A stretch of 64,000 nt of DNA. It comes from Hoplostethus atlanticus. Its lineage: Eukaryota; Chordata; Actinopteri; Trachichthyiformes; Trachichthyidae. Within the stretch, counting starts at the first letter, position 1; each line of letters begins with the position of its first letter. The position numbers and the translations under genes are program-made. Positions 36,752 through 52,667 of the stretch are shown piece after piece. The stretch is from NCBI GenBank assembly GCA_034670405.1, contig JAXDDX010000182.1, positions 417,501 to 481,500 of the forward strand, given 5' to 3'. The notes under the pieces were generated by a model that saw only the letters and a list, made by a program, of their open reading frames with translations, was not told where the DNA came from and made no database searches.

Positions 36752-37995
36752 AATAAAACGCTGAAACACCTTCAGATGGAAAATCCAAATCCATTTCTTC
36801 CTGTATTCCTGCATATTCCCATAATTCCCTGCTGCATTGCCTTGTCATCTGATTGGATGAACTAGCCTTTGGGTGGGTGTTTACCAGTGACCAATGAAAA
36901 GCTGACTAGACAACGGTGTCATCACAGAGGGGAACCTGATTGCTCATGGGAACGTAACCAGAGCACTTTTTTATTCAAACGTCAGAAACGTCAGTCCAAC
37001 ATGTCCACCCTGCCAAAGTGTCCTTGAGCAAGGCTTCAAACCCCCACCTCCTCCAGAGAGGGAGGGAGGGAAAGGAGGAAACAAGGAAAAGACCTGCAGG
37101 ACTGTATTCTGTTATTAATCTTTCATGCTGTATTCAAGAAGTCTGACTCATTTCAAGCTCCACCAAACCTTTTGTCTCTAGATTGGACCATTCTACTCTG
37201 GCCCAGTCCTGACCTGGGGCACTGGTCTGGTACACTGGTTCTGTACCTCCAGACTGGGTCACAACCATCCTGGACCGGTCTACTCTGGCCCGGTCCCGAA
37301 CTGGTCTGGTAGACTGGTTCTGTACCTCCCGACTGGGTCACAATGATCCTGTCCAGTTCAAGCTAGTGTGCTAATCAGATGTGTTAACAACAAGACAGTG
37401 ATGGTTAGCCGACCAGATGCTATGGTTAGCTAGCTAACAAGCTACATGATCTAAAGGTACGATTGTCTTCTGCTGAGTCAGCACTCTCTCCATTCATTCT
37501 CAATGGGAATATGAAGTGACTTAATGCTCTGGAAAACTCCTCAAATATCTTATATTGTCTCAAGACCTTAAAGGGTCTTGAATATTGGTAGAAATTTAAA
37601 AAAGCAAATGTATGTCTTAAATTCAGTTTCAGATTGTTGGTCTGAGATCAGCCCAGTCAGTTGAAAAGTCTTAAATCCAACTTGAGGACCTTGGATCAGT
37701 CAACAGCTTGTTCCATAATGCACAACTAGCTGTCTTTTATTTTTTTTGGTTGCTTTGGTAACTCGCGGTAACCAGGGAACTAGTTACTGCTGTATAAGAG
37801 CCCTAGCCCCTAGAGGGCCCTCTGTACTGGTATTATGGGGTTAGACACGTCACCATGGTAACCATGACTCTAGGGGCTTATTGCTGTACTGAAATAGGAC
37901 TGACCTGACTCCAGATCTGCTCACATTGATAGTTTTGTTATTTTACTTTATTTTTTACTTTATTTAATTCAGTTTTTCAATTACTGTTGAATAAA
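36752..37995 (+). terminator. slc35e3: slc35e3 3' UTR polyadenylation signals
   Basis: AATAAA hexamers lie at 36752-36757 and 37990-37995, giving candidate 3' UTRs of about 470 nt and 1.7 kb. The distal one is followed by T/GT-rich sequence (TTTTGACTTTGTCTG), which favours it. A SINE-like piece (GTGTCCTTGAGCAAGG) lies near 37018. Confidence 0.5.
37361..37455 (+). repeat. 95-bp interspersed repeat, copy 1 (slc35e3 3' UTR)
   Basis: It is nearly identical to 48548-48642 (mdm2 intron 11), with the same length and about four differences by eye. It is rich in GTTAGCTAGCTAAC. Confidence 0.7.
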
Positions 37996-38930
37996 ATGTA
38001 TTTTATTGAAAAGGTTTTGACTTTGTCTGTTTCTTACCTTTTAGGTGATTTATGACGTTGTCATAGTCTTGTTATGACACGTGTTTCCATGGATACCTGA
38101 TCGATAGCCAGCTAGTTTAAAGGATACTCAAATATTATGCCGCAGTTGTTTGTTGGGAGTCCAATGTGGTTCCGCTGAGTCGAGACTGTTGGTTAATTTT
38201 AGAGGTCAAAGCACAGAAAATGTTCATCAGGCATGTAACTGATATTTTAAAGCTCCAATCTGGACCTTTTCTTCTTCAGACAGGAAGTGAATTGTTAGTC
38301 CCGCCCTCCCCTTCCCGCCCCAACACCTGTCACTCACCTTGATGAGCTGCCGTTTATTTTCACTGCTCTTTCTTTTCTTCCTGCTTTTCTCCATCGTTGT
38401 TGTTGCTGTGACTTCCTGCTCTGTGGCCGCTGGCCACGCCCCCCACGACACGCCCGTTTTGAATAGTACACGCCTCAAAACGTCCCATCATCATTGAAAA
38501 GACAATTTCAGACAAACGATTTATTAGACAACAGTTCTGTTAGACATGCTAGCATGTGTGTGTTGACGTAGCTACTGTGCTTTCTGTCGTCCACGGTATG
38601 TCAATAAAGCTTTAAGGCGCCTTCATGGGCCAGATGAAAAGCACCACTATGCACACACACCTCTATACATCTATTCATTCCTGCCTACACAGCCGTTGGG
38701 CCAGAGAACTACCAACAGACCTGTGTGGGTGGGTCAGATCATCTTGACTGAGGTTCTGACTCAATGCAACCATTCAGTAAGTCTAGGAAAGGTGAATATT
38801 GGTGTATTTCATAAAGACCGTATGATTAGGACAGGAGTTTGATGCTACCTGTTTTAAGGACAGATTCTGGATCAGCACTGTGGAGCTATCTCAAAAGCAG
38901 TTCCAGTTCTAGTGGTGAAAAGACAGCTGA

Positions 38931-38996
38931 TCTGGAGTCAGTCCTTAAATACAGGTATAGTATTCACTATACCTGTATTTAAGGACTGACTCCAGA
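38931..38996. repeat. Perfect inverted repeat: 31-bp arms, 4-nt loop
   Basis: The left arm 38931-38961 begins TCTGGAGTCAGTCC. The right arm 38966-38996 ends GGACTGACTCCAGA and is its exact reverse complement. The loop is ATTC. Either strand of RNA would fold into a 31-bp stem. Confidence 0.95.
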
Positions 38997-39180
38997 ATTA
39001 ATTCTTTATTTTTGTGTTATGCTGCTAATGCAAAAATCTCATGTTTAAATAACCAACTTAGAATTTGTATAAATTATAACGGTTAAAATAAAATAAATAG
39101 TTACACTCAAATTCTTCTACGGAACTTGGCTTTAATATGAATGAGGTGGGTTTTTCTAATAATAATAATTTTGGCATAGG

Positions 39181-39579
39181 GCTAGGCTCCAGGTCATACA
39201 GATAACCGGGAGACACTCGGTGCTAGGCTCCAGGTCATACAGATAACCGGGAGACACTCGGTGCTAGGCTCCAGGTCATACAGATAACCGGGAGACACTC
39301 GGTGCTAGGCTCCAGGTCATACAGATAACCGGGAGACACTTGGTGCTAGGCTCCAGGTCATACAGATAACCGGGAGACACTCGGTGCTAGGCTCCAGGTC
39401 ATACAGATAACCGGGAGACACTTGGTGCTAGGCTCCAGGTCATACAGATAACCGGGAGACACTCGGTGCTAGGCTCCAGGTCATACAGATAACCGGGAGA
39501 CACTTGGTGCTAGGCTCCAGGTCATACAGATAACCGGGAGACACTCGGTGCTAGGCTCCAGGTCATACAGATAACCGGG
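39181..39579 (+). repeat. 41-bp tandem repeat, about 9.7 copies
   Basis: Units start GCTAGGCTCCAGGTCATACA. The only visible variation is ACTCGG versus ACTTGG near the unit end, alternating between copies; such low divergence indicates recent expansion. Confidence 0.95.
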
Positions 39580-40384
39580 AAACCAGTTGGCATGAACCAT
39601 TAGCATCTGAGTGTCTCCTGGTGATTTGTCTCTTCTTCCTCCTAGTTATTGTGACCTGAGGTGACCCTGGTGTAACCCTCAGGCGTTACGAGGCCGGTTT
39701 ACAGTGTACCATGGCTTTAATCATTTAAATTACTGACTTCATCATCCTGTTTGCCAAGAGAACTAAACTATATTAAGGTCTTTTTGCTTTGAGCACACCA
39801 CTAAAGGGTTCTCTTTAAGGATAATGATAAAAAAACACTAACAAATGTCCTATAAAGGTCTTGTTTGGGCGCCCTGTAGTTCAACTCACAGACTGCACTG
39901 ACTATCAATCACTTACAATGAATGAAGCATTAAAAACAGTTACTGATGAATCTGGATCAGAGTTGATAATAAAATCCCTCTTTTTCATAAAGGATCAGAA
40001 TGATCTCACCATCACAGGATCAGGATTTCAAAGTGCTCTGTGTTGCCCTCTGTTGGACAAATAGTGTTACAGCATGTTTAGTAAATAAAACTTGAATGAA
40101 CTCCATGTAAGAGTGACCCCCCCCCCCCACCTCCCGATTCCTAGTGGGATCAACTGGGATCAACACTATCCCGATTCCTAGTGGGATCAACGCTATCCTG
40201 ATTCCTACTGGGATCAACTGGGATCAACACTATCCTGATTCCTAGTGGGATCAACTGGGATCAACACTATCCTGATTCCTACTGGGATCAACGCTATCCT
40301 GATTCGGGTGATCATCCTGGCGGGGATGCAGTGGATGCCAATTTAAAACCAAGAAGAAGTGCTGCGCTCTGAACATGGTTTCAG

Positions 40385-40720
40385 AGTTCAGCCACCAGGG
40401 GCGCCACACCTGCGGAAGTAAGTACCAAACTACATGCACAGCTAACTAGCTGCTTAGCTAAACCTAGGGGAAATACCATCACCGCTTTGAAATGGTTTTG
40501 GAGTAAGGATATTCTCCAGTGACAGAAAGGTAAGCACTTTATCTCTAAACTCCGCTGAGCCTGGGTTTAGCGCTGTAGCTTTAGCCGCTAGCAGGCCGCG
40601 GAGCCTCCGGGTTTCCTGGCTGAACAGAGCCGGCGAGGGGAGCAGTGAGGCGGCCACTCGGGACGTGATGCTCTGCGAGTTGAGGCAGTAAAACAGCAAA
40701 CAGCAAACAACACGGTGTTG
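40385..40720 (+). promoter_or_regulatory. mdm2: Possible distal (P1-like) mdm2 promoter / first exon
   Basis: This GC-richer patch with many CG dinucleotides includes a strong donor-like AAG|GTAAGC at about 40530 and another GAAGTAAGTACC near 40418. In mammals mdm2 has a constitutive upstream promoter P1; this position would fit, but nothing else supports it. Confidence 0.25.
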
Positions 40721-41694
40721 GCCCTTGAAGTCTAACATGTGCTGCATTTAACTGTATTAATCAAATGCGTGACATGCTAAGGCGCTTACACGTTAATGTT
40801 GAATGTTGCGTTTGGGTCGTAAAAACGAGCCGCTACTTGGAGTGGGAATTCACCGCGGTGATGTTATATTCTGATATACTGCTTTTAACTCCTAGCGTTG
40901 ATATTGGGTTGATTTGGTCCCAAATTATATTTGACTTGGCATTAAAAGGGCGAAAGAAGTCTAAATTAAACATTATTTTATTTTATGATTTGGCTTATTT
41001 ATTTTTTTCCGGTTAAAACGAACGAAGAAGTAAAGCTAACTTAGTGTGAGGTTGACAGGTTCAATTTTCGCGGCGCTTTATGGACTCTTGTTAGCTAAAG
41101 TAGTGCACTGGTCAAGTAACACGAGTATTCGTGGTAAAGTAGCACTAGTATTAGTTACAAGCTTCATAGAATGAGGTCGTTGGAAATGTTTGAAGTTAAC
41201 TTGTTTGTGTAGAACTGGAGATGTTAGCCTGCTAGCTAACAGCCAAAGCATGGAGTGGTTTCAGTGTTTATGATAGCTGCTAAATTTAGCCTGCTGCTAG
41301 CTTCAGGTTGAACTTGACAGAAGTGGTGAGTTTTCCTCAACATTGATGACAAGTTAGTTAACTCTACCGACTAGGCTAACGTGAGCTAAAACATAACTGA
41401 CAACACGAGGGAGACTAGATGTCTGAGTTGGTAAACTAGACATGGAGGGAAACTTCTGGAAGGAGAAAGTCAGAAGTTTATTCTTGATCATCATCAATCC
41501 TTAAATCCGTGTTGTCCAGGAGCAGTAATCCGCTTTGAGGCTGGAATGTAACTAGTTACTGTTGTAACTAACTACTGTAACTAAAATACCCAAAGTTAAA
41601 ACTGGTTTGTTAAAAAATTCAATCTGCTCATGTCAGTCAAACAGCCACATGGTGGCGATAGAGAGGGAGGGAGGTAGTATGGGACAAGTCTGGG

Positions 41695-41738
<44 letters not shown>

Positions 41739-42390
41739 AGACCGACCAGCTGAGTCGTGTGTGTTAACTGTCTCTGGACATGTCAGTCTGACCATACAAT
41801 CCATCCAGCTGCTGCTGACCCGCTGCATTCCCACTTCCAAACTGGGCTTAACAGGGCCAACTCTGGATGTTTCAAATCTAATTTCATTCTGTTGAAAGTG
41901 ACAATATTTATTTGACATTTGTTTATTAGATTATTATTTTATGTTCCTGTGAAGTCGACAGTAAAATAAGTTTCTAGATCAGCAACACTACAAGAAAATT
42001 AGGTTTTAAACTGTAAATGTAAATCGTGACGCTGTCTTTGGTTGACAGCGTTTTGGTACCAAAACTGCATTAGTTTACTTTCCTGTCTAACTGCACCCAT
42101 TTAAATTATTTAGTTTATATATTGTGCTGGTTTTTATTGTGAATACTGTGTACTGTTGTTGCCCTTTGCACATTCCTGCTGAGCATTGCCACTTTTCATT
42201 TCACTGCACACCCTGAGTGTGTACGTGACAAATAAAGATCTTGAATCTAGTTTTAATTCATTTTGCACATTTAAATGATGAAGGTTAAGAAGAGCCCTGG
42301 CTAGCCCTGCTGTGGAAACACACCCATGCTAATGGCACCAGCATGTCTAAGCCCTGCCTAGCCCTGGTTTGGAACAGTAAGAGTTAGCCC

Positions 42391-42410
42391 AGACTAGCCC
42401 TGACATGTCG
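42391..42410 (+). promoter_or_regulatory. mdm2: p53-type response element A upstream of mdm2
   Basis: The half-sites AGACTAGCCC and TGACATGTCG are adjacent with no spacer. Against RRRCWWGYYY they score 10/10 and 8/10. Confidence 0.6.
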
Positions 42411-42489
42411 AATGCTACATGATGAGATGAGTGTTAGTCAGCCACTGTATTGGAGCAGAGCTAGTGATGACTCAGCTATGAGTAAGCCT

Positions 42490-42509
42490 GGACTAGCCCT
42501 GACATGTCT
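42490..42509 (+). promoter_or_regulatory. mdm2: p53-type response element B upstream of mdm2
   Basis: The half-sites GGACTAGCCC (10/10) and TGACATGTCT (9/10) have no spacer. This is the best-scoring site of the three. Confidence 0.65.
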
Positions 42510-42666
42510 TAGCAGTGCTATATGATGATATTCTGTAATGTATAGTTAGCCTATAACATATCACCCAATGTTAAAGACTATCCTTGGTTGGCCCGGTGCT
42601 AACAGGGTCAGGCTGGGTGCTAGTCCTGGTTGGCCCGGTCTAGTCCTGGTTAGCCCTGGTTGGCCC

Positions 42667-42686
42667 GGTCTAGTCCTGACATGTTG
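42667..42686 (+). promoter_or_regulatory. mdm2: p53-type response element C, adjacent to the TATA box
   Basis: The half-sites GGTCTAGTCC (9/10) and TGACATGTTG (8/10) end 9 bp before the TATA box. The layout AGTCCTGAC...GGGGCTAT...AAA resembles the human MDM2 P2 promoter, where a p53 site with AGTCCTGAC precedes GGGGCTATTTAAA. Confidence 0.65.
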
Positions 42687-42695
42687 AGGCGGGGC

Positions 42696-42703
42696 TATAA
42701 AAG
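42696..42703 (+). promoter_or_regulatory. mdm2: TATA box of the mdm2 P2-like promoter
   Basis: TATAAAAG follows GGGGC. A start of transcription near 42726 is predicted from the usual 30-bp spacing. Confidence 0.75.
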
Positions 42704-42725
42704 CCTCCAGTCCTGCTCTGCTCTC

Positions 42726-42792
42726 TGCACTTTATGTTCAGCCTGACGGAGATGAGCATCGCTGTGAGGAACAGAGCAACTTATTTATCGAG
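42726..42792 (+). other. mdm2: mdm2 non-coding exon 1 with upstream ORF
   Basis: The predicted 5' UTR exon runs from the inferred TSS to a CGAG|GTGAGA donor at 42792. It holds two in-frame ATGs (42734 and 42752) that read through the splice into exon 2 (from 44940) and stop at TAA 44941-44943, 14 nt before the main ATG. The TSS is inferred; the donor and the exon 2 acceptor (CCTCCAG) are visible. Confidence 0.65.
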
Positions 42793-43265
42793 GTGAGACA
42801 ACCTCATCTTCTGTTCTCCAACCTCAAGGCATTACAAGGTCCTGATGCAGTTCACTACAGAACTGGTCTAGGAACTGGTCCAGTCATGCAGGTCATATTC
42901 TGATATTCTCATGTGAAGTTGCTCTTGTATTTCATTCAGCCTGGTTCTAGTAATGTTAGGACTGTGATGTTAATAAAGCAGGTCAAGGTTGGACTCTGTT
43001 AGTTATGCTATTAATAGTAATGTTGACTTTTGTTAGCTGGTCAAGTCAGGTTTATTTATAAAGCACGTTTAAAAACAACAAAGTTGACCAAAGTGCTGTA
43101 CAAAGCCTAATAATGGTCTGACATGTAAAGCTAAAGCTACCTGTAGATGGTGGACTTAAATCTGAAGTTAGTAGTTAAAGACAGGATTAACTAGATCTAA
43201 AGTTAATATCTAGTTAAAAGGTTAAGGTTAGTATCTAGGTAGAAGGTTAAGGTTAGTATCTAGAC

Positions 43266-44576
43266 CAGGGCTACTCAACTTTACATAGCTCAAGGGCCAC
43301 ACAGCAAGATACAGCTGTGTCAAAGGGCCGCAACCCACATTTTTTGGTCATATAAAACTATTTTGTAGTGTTATTTCAAGCCACATGGATATCAAATGAT
43401 TAAATGACAATAAGTAGGCTTTATTCACTAAATGTAAAAGTGTTAGATTGCTGTTACAATAAATCACAAGAATGTTTAATAAAATAAATATAGGCATATT
43501 AAATTGAAATCAGGTCTGAGTATATCATTATTCCCAGATGGATATGTAATTCCAAGTCACTGTGATAGATATCATGGTGACGTGAACGTTTGCCCGTTTT
43601 GGTTCTGCTATTGTTCTCTGGCAAAGAAGGCACATTGGTTTGTTATTTACCTCAACAAAAGCAAATTCTTCCTCCCATGTTTTTTGAAATACCCTGTGTT
43701 CATCAGAAATGTTACGTTTTGCCATGACTTGAGAGTAGGCTAGGCTAGACTTCCTGCACAGTTCGGGCTTTCACATGATCCATGCAAAGCGTCGGCGTCA
43801 ACACCAGGTTGAGCGCGACCCCTTCACATGGTCAGCCCAGGAGAATTACATTACATTCATTACTTAAACACTGTCGAGTTTTTAAAATGACAGCATTCAG
43901 GAAAGAATAGAGTGGAGTTCAATTTCGGACTACAGCCCGCATCAGCCGTAGCTAACCACACCGCCAATGATCATACTAGCAGCCATAGAAGTGAATATAG
44001 ACTGGCTGCATATACGAACCTGTACTAAGCTGTCAACCAGCCTGGTAGTCTCGTCTGTAAACCGACATCATTCCATGCCAGACTTTTTAGTCAGATCGTG
44101 GTTTGATTTAAGGTCATGTTGTATAACTCGGGATGCTCCGACACATAAAACAAGTTTCTCCTCCATTGTTTGTTTTTTTAATTTCACGGCTATGATATCA
44201 AACTGTGCTGTGATTGGTTTCGGAAGGTCAAAGTTGAATATAGTTGAACTTTGAGCGCAGAGCCGGGGCTCTCCCAGCGTCTGCGCCCAGGTGCACAACG
44301 GCGGCAGCGACGGTAGAATCGACGGCATCGCTTCCCACTAGGAAATTAATGGCAGTCAGCGCCGAGCGTGTTTGTCGCTGATCATGTTGTTGGTTTATCT
44401 TCTTTGTTGATCCCACGATTGCTAAATAAGCACAGTATGCACGATCGCCATCTTGTGGTCATTAAGAATTTAGTTTAGAAATGGTTTGTGTTCATTGAAA
44501 TGAGAATATTATATTTTTATTGGCAGTTGCTATGACAATAAAAATTCAACCAAGGGCCGCGTGTTGAGTAGCGCGG
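43266..44576 (-). mobile_element. hAT (ZBED/GTF2IRD2-like) transposon remnant, 1.3 kb, in mdm2 intron 1
   Basis: The ends are inverted: CAGGGCTACTCAAC on the left, and CCGCGCTACTCAAC on reading the right end in reverse. An imperfect 8-bp target duplication, ATCTAGAC/GTCTAGAC, lies at 43258 and 44577. A minus-strand ORF at 43725-43528 begins MAKRNISDEHRVFQ and contains a MCLLCQR motif, like the N-terminal BED/zinc-finger-type region of hAT-derived proteins. Other coding pieces are scrambled, and there is no intact transposase. Confidence 0.75.
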
Positions 44577-44957
44577 GTCTAGACTGTAGTAGTTGGTGAA
44601 TGACTCTGCTGTGGCGTTCATCTGGTGTTTCTGTATAATATCTGAATTGTGCTGGATTATGGTAACAGGAGTAGTAACGTCCTGTGTGTTGGTGAACCGG
44701 TAGAGAGCTGGTTAGTTAGTAGGGCCACAGGTTGAGTCCTTTTGTCTTATTGAAATGGACAGACGAGGACTGAGAGGAAGTTCTGCTACATTTGATGATT
44801 AAATCAAATTGAATAATTAAGGTTCATAGATCTAGAATGATAGCGGTCAGATCTGGCCAACGCTACAGCTTCCTGTTTGAGAGATTTGATTATCGTTGTA
44901 TTGATCGTTATTGTGACTAGTATCTGTTTTGTCCTCCAGGTAACCAGCAGCACCAAG

Positions 44958-49560
<4,603 letters not shown>

Positions 49561-50092
49561 GGAGCAGACAGTAATACACAGTAATACACAGTAATACACA
49601 CTGAGACGCCATCAATCTTCTCCTCAGCTGAGAGTCAACAGACGTCTTGAGGGGAAACTTGAACTCTGTTAAACATCTACTGTTCGTTTCATCCTGGTCC
49701 ATCTAGTTTGTGTTCTTCCTCCAATCGTAGACGACGTGACGTCACGTTGAGATGTTTCCAGTCTGACATCAGAAAATGTTTCATGGTTTTGGTCAGACTC
49801 AAAGAGCAAGGGCTTCTTTCTAGACTGACGACCAAGAACCATACAGGAGAAATCCATCGCAGGAGAGGAGAGAGACCAATTTCTCCACTGGCAGTAGCCA
49901 GGATAGACCAGAATGCAATGCAGTAGCTCAGATAGACCAGAATGCAATGCAGCCACAAGACAGGTTGTGTGCTCAGTCACCAAGTAACTCCTGGATCCAT
50001 TGAAGCTTTTTGTTTGTGAGGCGTTTTAACTTGTTCAGCCTGTACAAAATGTTAATACTGTTGAATACGTTGTGTTTTTTCCTGCTCATGGA

Positions 50093-50098
50093 AATAAA
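50093..50098 (+). terminator. mdm2: mdm2 polyadenylation signal
   Basis: An AATAAA hexamer lies about 530 nt after the stop, followed by AGAGTTTATTTAACC and a T/GT-rich stretch. Confidence 0.7.
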
Positions 50099-50119
50099 AG
50101 AGTTTATTTAACCAGGTTT

Positions 50120-52660
50120 CTGTAGAGAAGATGTTTTATGTGATGTGTCTGGCTGAAGTAAAATATTAAACTGATTCTGATTTCTTTATGTATTAGTGAT
50201 GTAGTTATTCTGTAAGAAAACATCACTTCCTTCAGTTGGATACTAGAACATTAATTTATACCAGATTTATTTGTCACTACAAAAGGAGGTCGATTCTCCT
50301 TCCCTTCTGCTCCTGGCAGCTCAGTAGCTGTCAGGTGTACCTGATGTTTTGAGCCACATGGTGGCGCCAACAGGCTGCAGTGTGCTGCCTCGCCCTGCTG
50401 CTGCATGACCAACATCGTAGGTTAGTCAGTGAAGGTCAAGGATAACATGATCAACATGATTAAGGATCAAATACAGCCAAATGTAACATACATGTAATAA
50501 TGTGTGATATTTAATAGTCCCAATGATGAGGTCAGAGGGTTAGTTGGTTGAATAAAGGGATTAACTGAAACCCGACCGGGTGAGTCCTGGTGAGTCCTGG
50601 TTGACTTCATGTCTTCACCTCAGTGAGTGTTTAAACCAGGAGGAAGATCAGGCTGTCAACCTCCCCATCTTAATGTCTGTTTAATATTTTTATGGGTCTT
50701 ATAGGTACATTCGGATGCTTGGATCTCAAAATGGGGGAGAATTAGTAAATCCCAACAGCCAGATGATCAGTAGGTTAGTGATGTTATGTTATATAAATGA
50801 GGCTCCAGGTTAATCAGGTCCTGGACCAGTTAACTGGTAGATGAGGTTGGTAGTTTGAAGCCGGAGTCGGTGGAGTATCTGGTCCAACCAATCACCTCCT
50901 GACCCGTCTGGTAGGAGGAGCTAGTTAGCTAGCTAGTTAGTGTTGGTTGATCTGCCATTATCAAAAACACATGAATGAATAAATGCCTCAATTTAAAAAT
51001 AAAAGGAGACAACTAAATTAAATCAAATGAATAAATGTTTGTTTTTATTTCCCTAATTATTAATTCCTGTATTTCCATTTCTTTCTGTATTTCTATATTT
51101 GTGATGGCAGGTCTGGTCCTCTTGTGTAGTTTACTGGTATTGTGACTGCAGCCAACCAGGACAACACCAGCGCATTAAAACATGACCTGTAGGATTTTTG
51201 AAATTCAACATTTAATATCAGAAAATACAAAACGTAGTAGAAAAACGTGAAGAGCAAAACGTGTTTGAAAATGTAGAAAAGACGAGCAGCTACCATGTAA
51301 GTCAATAAAATATTAGAGTCCATCAGTGTTCTGCAGTCTGTCTACTTCCTGTTGGTTCACTGAGGCGGCGTGTGTGTATGTGTGTCCTGTAACCAGTATG
51401 TCACCAGTTCAACCCTGACCTGCCCCTGACCGCTCTGGTGAAATGCAGCATCTCTGTGCCGCAGAACGAACGCTTCGCTGTTTGGTGGAAACAAAGCTGA
51501 TATTTCTGTAGAGAAACCAGCTGAAGTTTCAGGAAAGCAACAGCAAAAAGTAGGAGGAGCTTATGTCTCGATTTCACAGTTTAAACATTCATAAAGGATC
51601 CTCTATTATGAAAATGGACGTCCCAACGTTTCATCAGCCGTTTCTTTAGTTGTAAAGTTTCTCTAACAAATTCTTGTTTTTATGTTTCTGTCTGAACAGT
51701 AAAAGTTCTGAATAGGAATTAATGTGCTGAAATACGTTTTGTCTTCAAGACGAGAAATTATTACAGGTGGAACTTGGTGAATTCCAAGTGTTGTAAACTC
51801 AATATACAAACGCACCTCAGTGAGTTCAGAGGTTTGTTGTGTTGCATGTTCCATTACATTACATTACAGTCATTTATCAGACGCTTTTATCCAAAGCGAC
51901 TTACAATAAGTGCATTCAACATAGGTAGAGAACTACTAGTCACTAGAAATCGTAAGTGCATTTCCTTCCTAAACAAGCAACTAAGAGCAGAACTAGTGTT
52001 AAGGTAAGAGTGCAATAAGTTAGCAACCTACTATATCTTAAACAAATGAGACAAATAAGTGAATCAAATAAACAAGAGCTAAGACAAATAAGTATCAAAT
52101 AAACAAGAGCTCAGACACATAATTGACGACAAATAGGCAAGGCTAAGGGGAAGAGTCAGGGTAGTGTCTCTTGAAGAGGAAGGGTCAGGGTAGTGTTTCC
52201 TGAAGAGGTGGGTTTTCAGCCTGGTGAAAGATGGGCAGCGACTCTGCTGTCCTGACATCAGTGGGGAGTTCATTCCATCACTGTGGGGCCAGGACAGAGA
52301 AGAGCCGTGACCGGGTAGATCGGCCGCAGGGACCTCTGAGCGACGGGGCGACCAGTCGCCTTGAGGCAGCAATGTTGATGGTGTGTTCAAGAACAGGTTT
52401 CGTAAAACTCCGACTTGTAGACTAACTAGTGCTGGAAGGTTAGGGTCCTTTATAATGAATCCCAACATGCATTACTCTAGTTTTTTGGTTTACATGTTAG
52501 CTGAGGCTCTGATGCAGAGAGTGGTCAGTTAGCGGTTTCGGTGCCTTGCTCAGAGACACTTCAACAGGACTGAGGCTGTTTCTGGAGTTGAACCTGAGAC
52601 CATCTGGTTACAGGATGTCTCTAACCGGTTCAAATGAGTTAACAACCAGTAGTTCAATCT
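50120..52660. other. Convergent intergenic region mdm2/cpm, no gene seen
   Basis: It must contain the 3' UTR of cpm (minus strand); a possible minus-strand AATAAA lies at about 51046, and nothing nearer is convincing. A LINE 3' end occupies about 51855-52440. The remainder shows no splice-bounded ORF. Confidence 0.5.
51855..52440 (-). mobile_element. Truncated LINE 3' end (same family as in nup107 intron 13)
   Basis: CATTTATCAGACGCTTTTAT begins the 3' end. Minus-strand coding remnants (MNSPLMSGQQS, RLKTHLFRKHYPDPSS) match the C-terminal tail of the intron 13 copy. The motif GGAAGGGTCAGGGTAGTGT occurs twice. Confidence 0.75.
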
Positions 52661-52667
52661 GAACCAA

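Larger units (their letters stand above)
38000..42380. other. Intergenic region slc35e3-mdm2, no coding gene seen
   Basis: No convincing exon is present. It holds a perfect hairpin (38931-38996), a 41-bp tandem repeat (39181-39579), an imprecise GATCAAC repeat (about 40125-40315), a GC-rich patch (about 40385-40720) and a repeat tail ending GACAAATAAAGATCTTGAAT at about 42250. There is a GT run at 41697-41735. Confidence 0.6.

Noticed and set aside
39181..39579. CRISPR-like array (regular 41-bp period)
   Set aside because: Direct tandem repeat with no unique spacers, in a vertebrate genome.
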